In this document: piece after piece, positions 63,360 to 64,000 of the stretch
Numbering within the stretch: the first letter of the stretch is position 1
How the letters are laid out: the number at the start of each line of letters is the position of its first letter
Source of the DNA: Halomonas sp. CUBES01
GTDB lineage: Bacteria; Pseudomonadota; Gammaproteobacteria; Pseudomonadales; Halomonadaceae
DNA: 64,000 bases
Direction of reading: 5' to 3'
Assembly: GCF_020991005.1 (NCBI RefSeq)
Contig: NZ_JAJLLW010000002.1
Coordinates: forward strand, 1 to 64,000
Notes under the pieces: model-generated
Database searches by the model: none
Seen by the model: only the letters and a program-made list of their open reading frames with translations
What the model was told of the DNA's origin: nothing
Translations under genes and position numbers: made by a program

Positions 63360-64000
63360 ATGACGATACCCTCCCGCCAACAGCGGCCCAGCCCGATTTC
63401 GGCTACCGTGGACTTTGATGCCGACGGCGTCCAGCACGGCTTCTTGAAGCTGCCGATTTCCACCGATGAATCCGCCTGGGGCGCGGTGATGATACCCGTC
63501 ACCGTGGTGAAGAATGGCGACGGCCCCACGGCGCTTTTGACCGGCGGCAACCACGGCGATGAATACGAGGGCATCACTTCGCTGCTCAAACTGTCGTCAA
63601 CGCTCAAGGCAGAGGACGTCACCGGGCGGGTGATTATCGTGCCGTGCATGAACACCCCGGCGGTGATGGCCGGGAAACGCACCTCGCCGATGGACAAGGG
63701 CAACCTCAACCGCAGCTTTCCGGGCGACCCCAACGGCAGCGTCACGCCGCAGATTGCCGACTACTTCACCCGCGTGCTGGTGCCGATGAGCGACGTCGTG
63801 CTCGACCTGCATTCCGGCGGCCGCACGCTGGATATCCTGCCGTTCGGCGCCTCCCACGTGCTGGACGACAAAGCCCAGCAGCAGGCCGCCCTGGAGGGGG
63901 CCAAAGCCTTTGGCGCGCCCTACGCCATGGTGATGTTCGAGCTGGATGCAGAGAAACTCTTCGACACCGCCTGCGAGCGCCAGGGCAAGGTGTTTGTGGC
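63360..64000 (+). CDS. doeB: N-alpha-acetyl-L-2,4-diaminobutyrate deacetylase DoeB (partial, 3' end outside)
   Basis: The reading frame is open from the ATG at 63360 to the window edge (213 codons visible) and shows no stop. It belongs to the succinylglutamate desuccinylase/aspartoacylase zinc family: the first ligand pair is in GGNHGDEYEG and the third ligand in DLHSGGR. NRSFPGD contains the substrate-binding arginine of that family. The enzyme removes acetate from the DoeA product to give 2,4-diaminobutyrate. AAGGA precedes the ATG, and it is cotranscribed with doeA. Confidence 0.92.
   Translation, partial: MTIPSRQQRPSPISATVDFDADGVQHGFLKLPISTDESAWGAVMIPVTVVKNGDGPTALLTGGNHGDEYEGITSLLKLSSTLKAEDVTGRVIIVPCMNTPAVMAGKRTSPMDKGNLNRSFPGDPNGSVTPQIADYFTRVLVPMSDVVLDLHSGGRTLDILPFGASHVLDDKAQQQAALEGAKAFGAPYAMVMFELDAEKLFDTACERQGKVFV

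Noticed and set aside
1..64000. CRISPR arrays, insertion sequences, prophage, integrase or toxin-antitoxin genes
   Set aside because: I found no regular repeat-spacer pattern, transposase, terminal inverted repeat pair or integrase; the tRNA pair at the left edge has no adjacent integrase or attachment duplication.

Overview
The window looks like chromosomal DNA of a moderately halophilic gammaproteobacterium of the Halomonadaceae (Halomonas or a close relative). This is an inference. It rests on high GC coding sequence, the start of an ectoine-degradation operon (doeA-doeB), a BetT-type choline transporter, a PHA-granule phasin, several TRAP transporters and a complete purine/allantoin catabolic cluster. 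I see no insertion sequence, phage, CRISPR array or integron.

Layout. 1-330: tRNA-Val and tRNA-Asp with a strong terminator. 350-6557 (minus): glycolate use, glcD-E-F-G plus a LctP/GlcA-type permease, with two different operator-like palindromes in the two promoter regions. 6934-8114: a glutathione S-transferase-like protein and a phasin. 8212-19932: purine catabolism (uraD, uraH, puuD, a GntR regulator, two NCS1 permeases, a racemase, puuE, allE and allA), with an SDR/LysR pair inserted. Identical TTGTATACAA palindromes, plus a near match, mark two divergent promoters and suggest one regulon. 20015-24573: pyruvate kinase followed at once by modABC and a DUF192 protein. 24570-32995: an EamA exporter, a dctPQM TRAP system, a TAXI-TRAP system and a UspA protein.

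33189-41898 is the most interesting block. Four overlapping genes encode a cysteine-free periplasmic SUOX-like protein, a membrane hybrid histidine kinase with HPt, a FIST-domain (NosP-like) protein and a soluble NahK-like hybrid kinase. A convergent LuxR-type response regulator of the AgmR/ErbR kind follows, then an aldehyde dehydrogenase and a zinc alcohol dehydrogenase. The set resembles the Pseudomonas nosP-nahK/erc locus beside the ethanol-oxidation genes, compressed into a tightly coupled unit.

41971-46578: a SulP transporter, the BetT-like BCCT transporter with a BetI-like palindrome upstream, and a Spy/CpxP-like periplasmic protein. 46708-54940: a lipoprotein alpha/beta hydrolase, an efflux operon in which membrane fusion protein, RND pump, BaeS and BaeR follow one another with overlapping or closely spaced ends, and a divergent TetR regulator with a palindromic operator. 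55053-58906: an OsmC-YcaO fusion, a LysO-type exporter and a DUF3108 protein. 58960-60872: pncB and pncA (NAD salvage). 60953-61888: a GhrA-type glyoxylate/hydroxypyruvate reductase. 62148-64000: doeA and the beginning of doeB, which runs off the window.

Metabolic links: purine breakdown yields glyoxylate, which is also the glycolate oxidase product and the GhrA substrate. modABC would supply molybdenum for a xanthine dehydrogenase encoded elsewhere. All functions are read from sequence by recognition of motifs and families; no database search was run.
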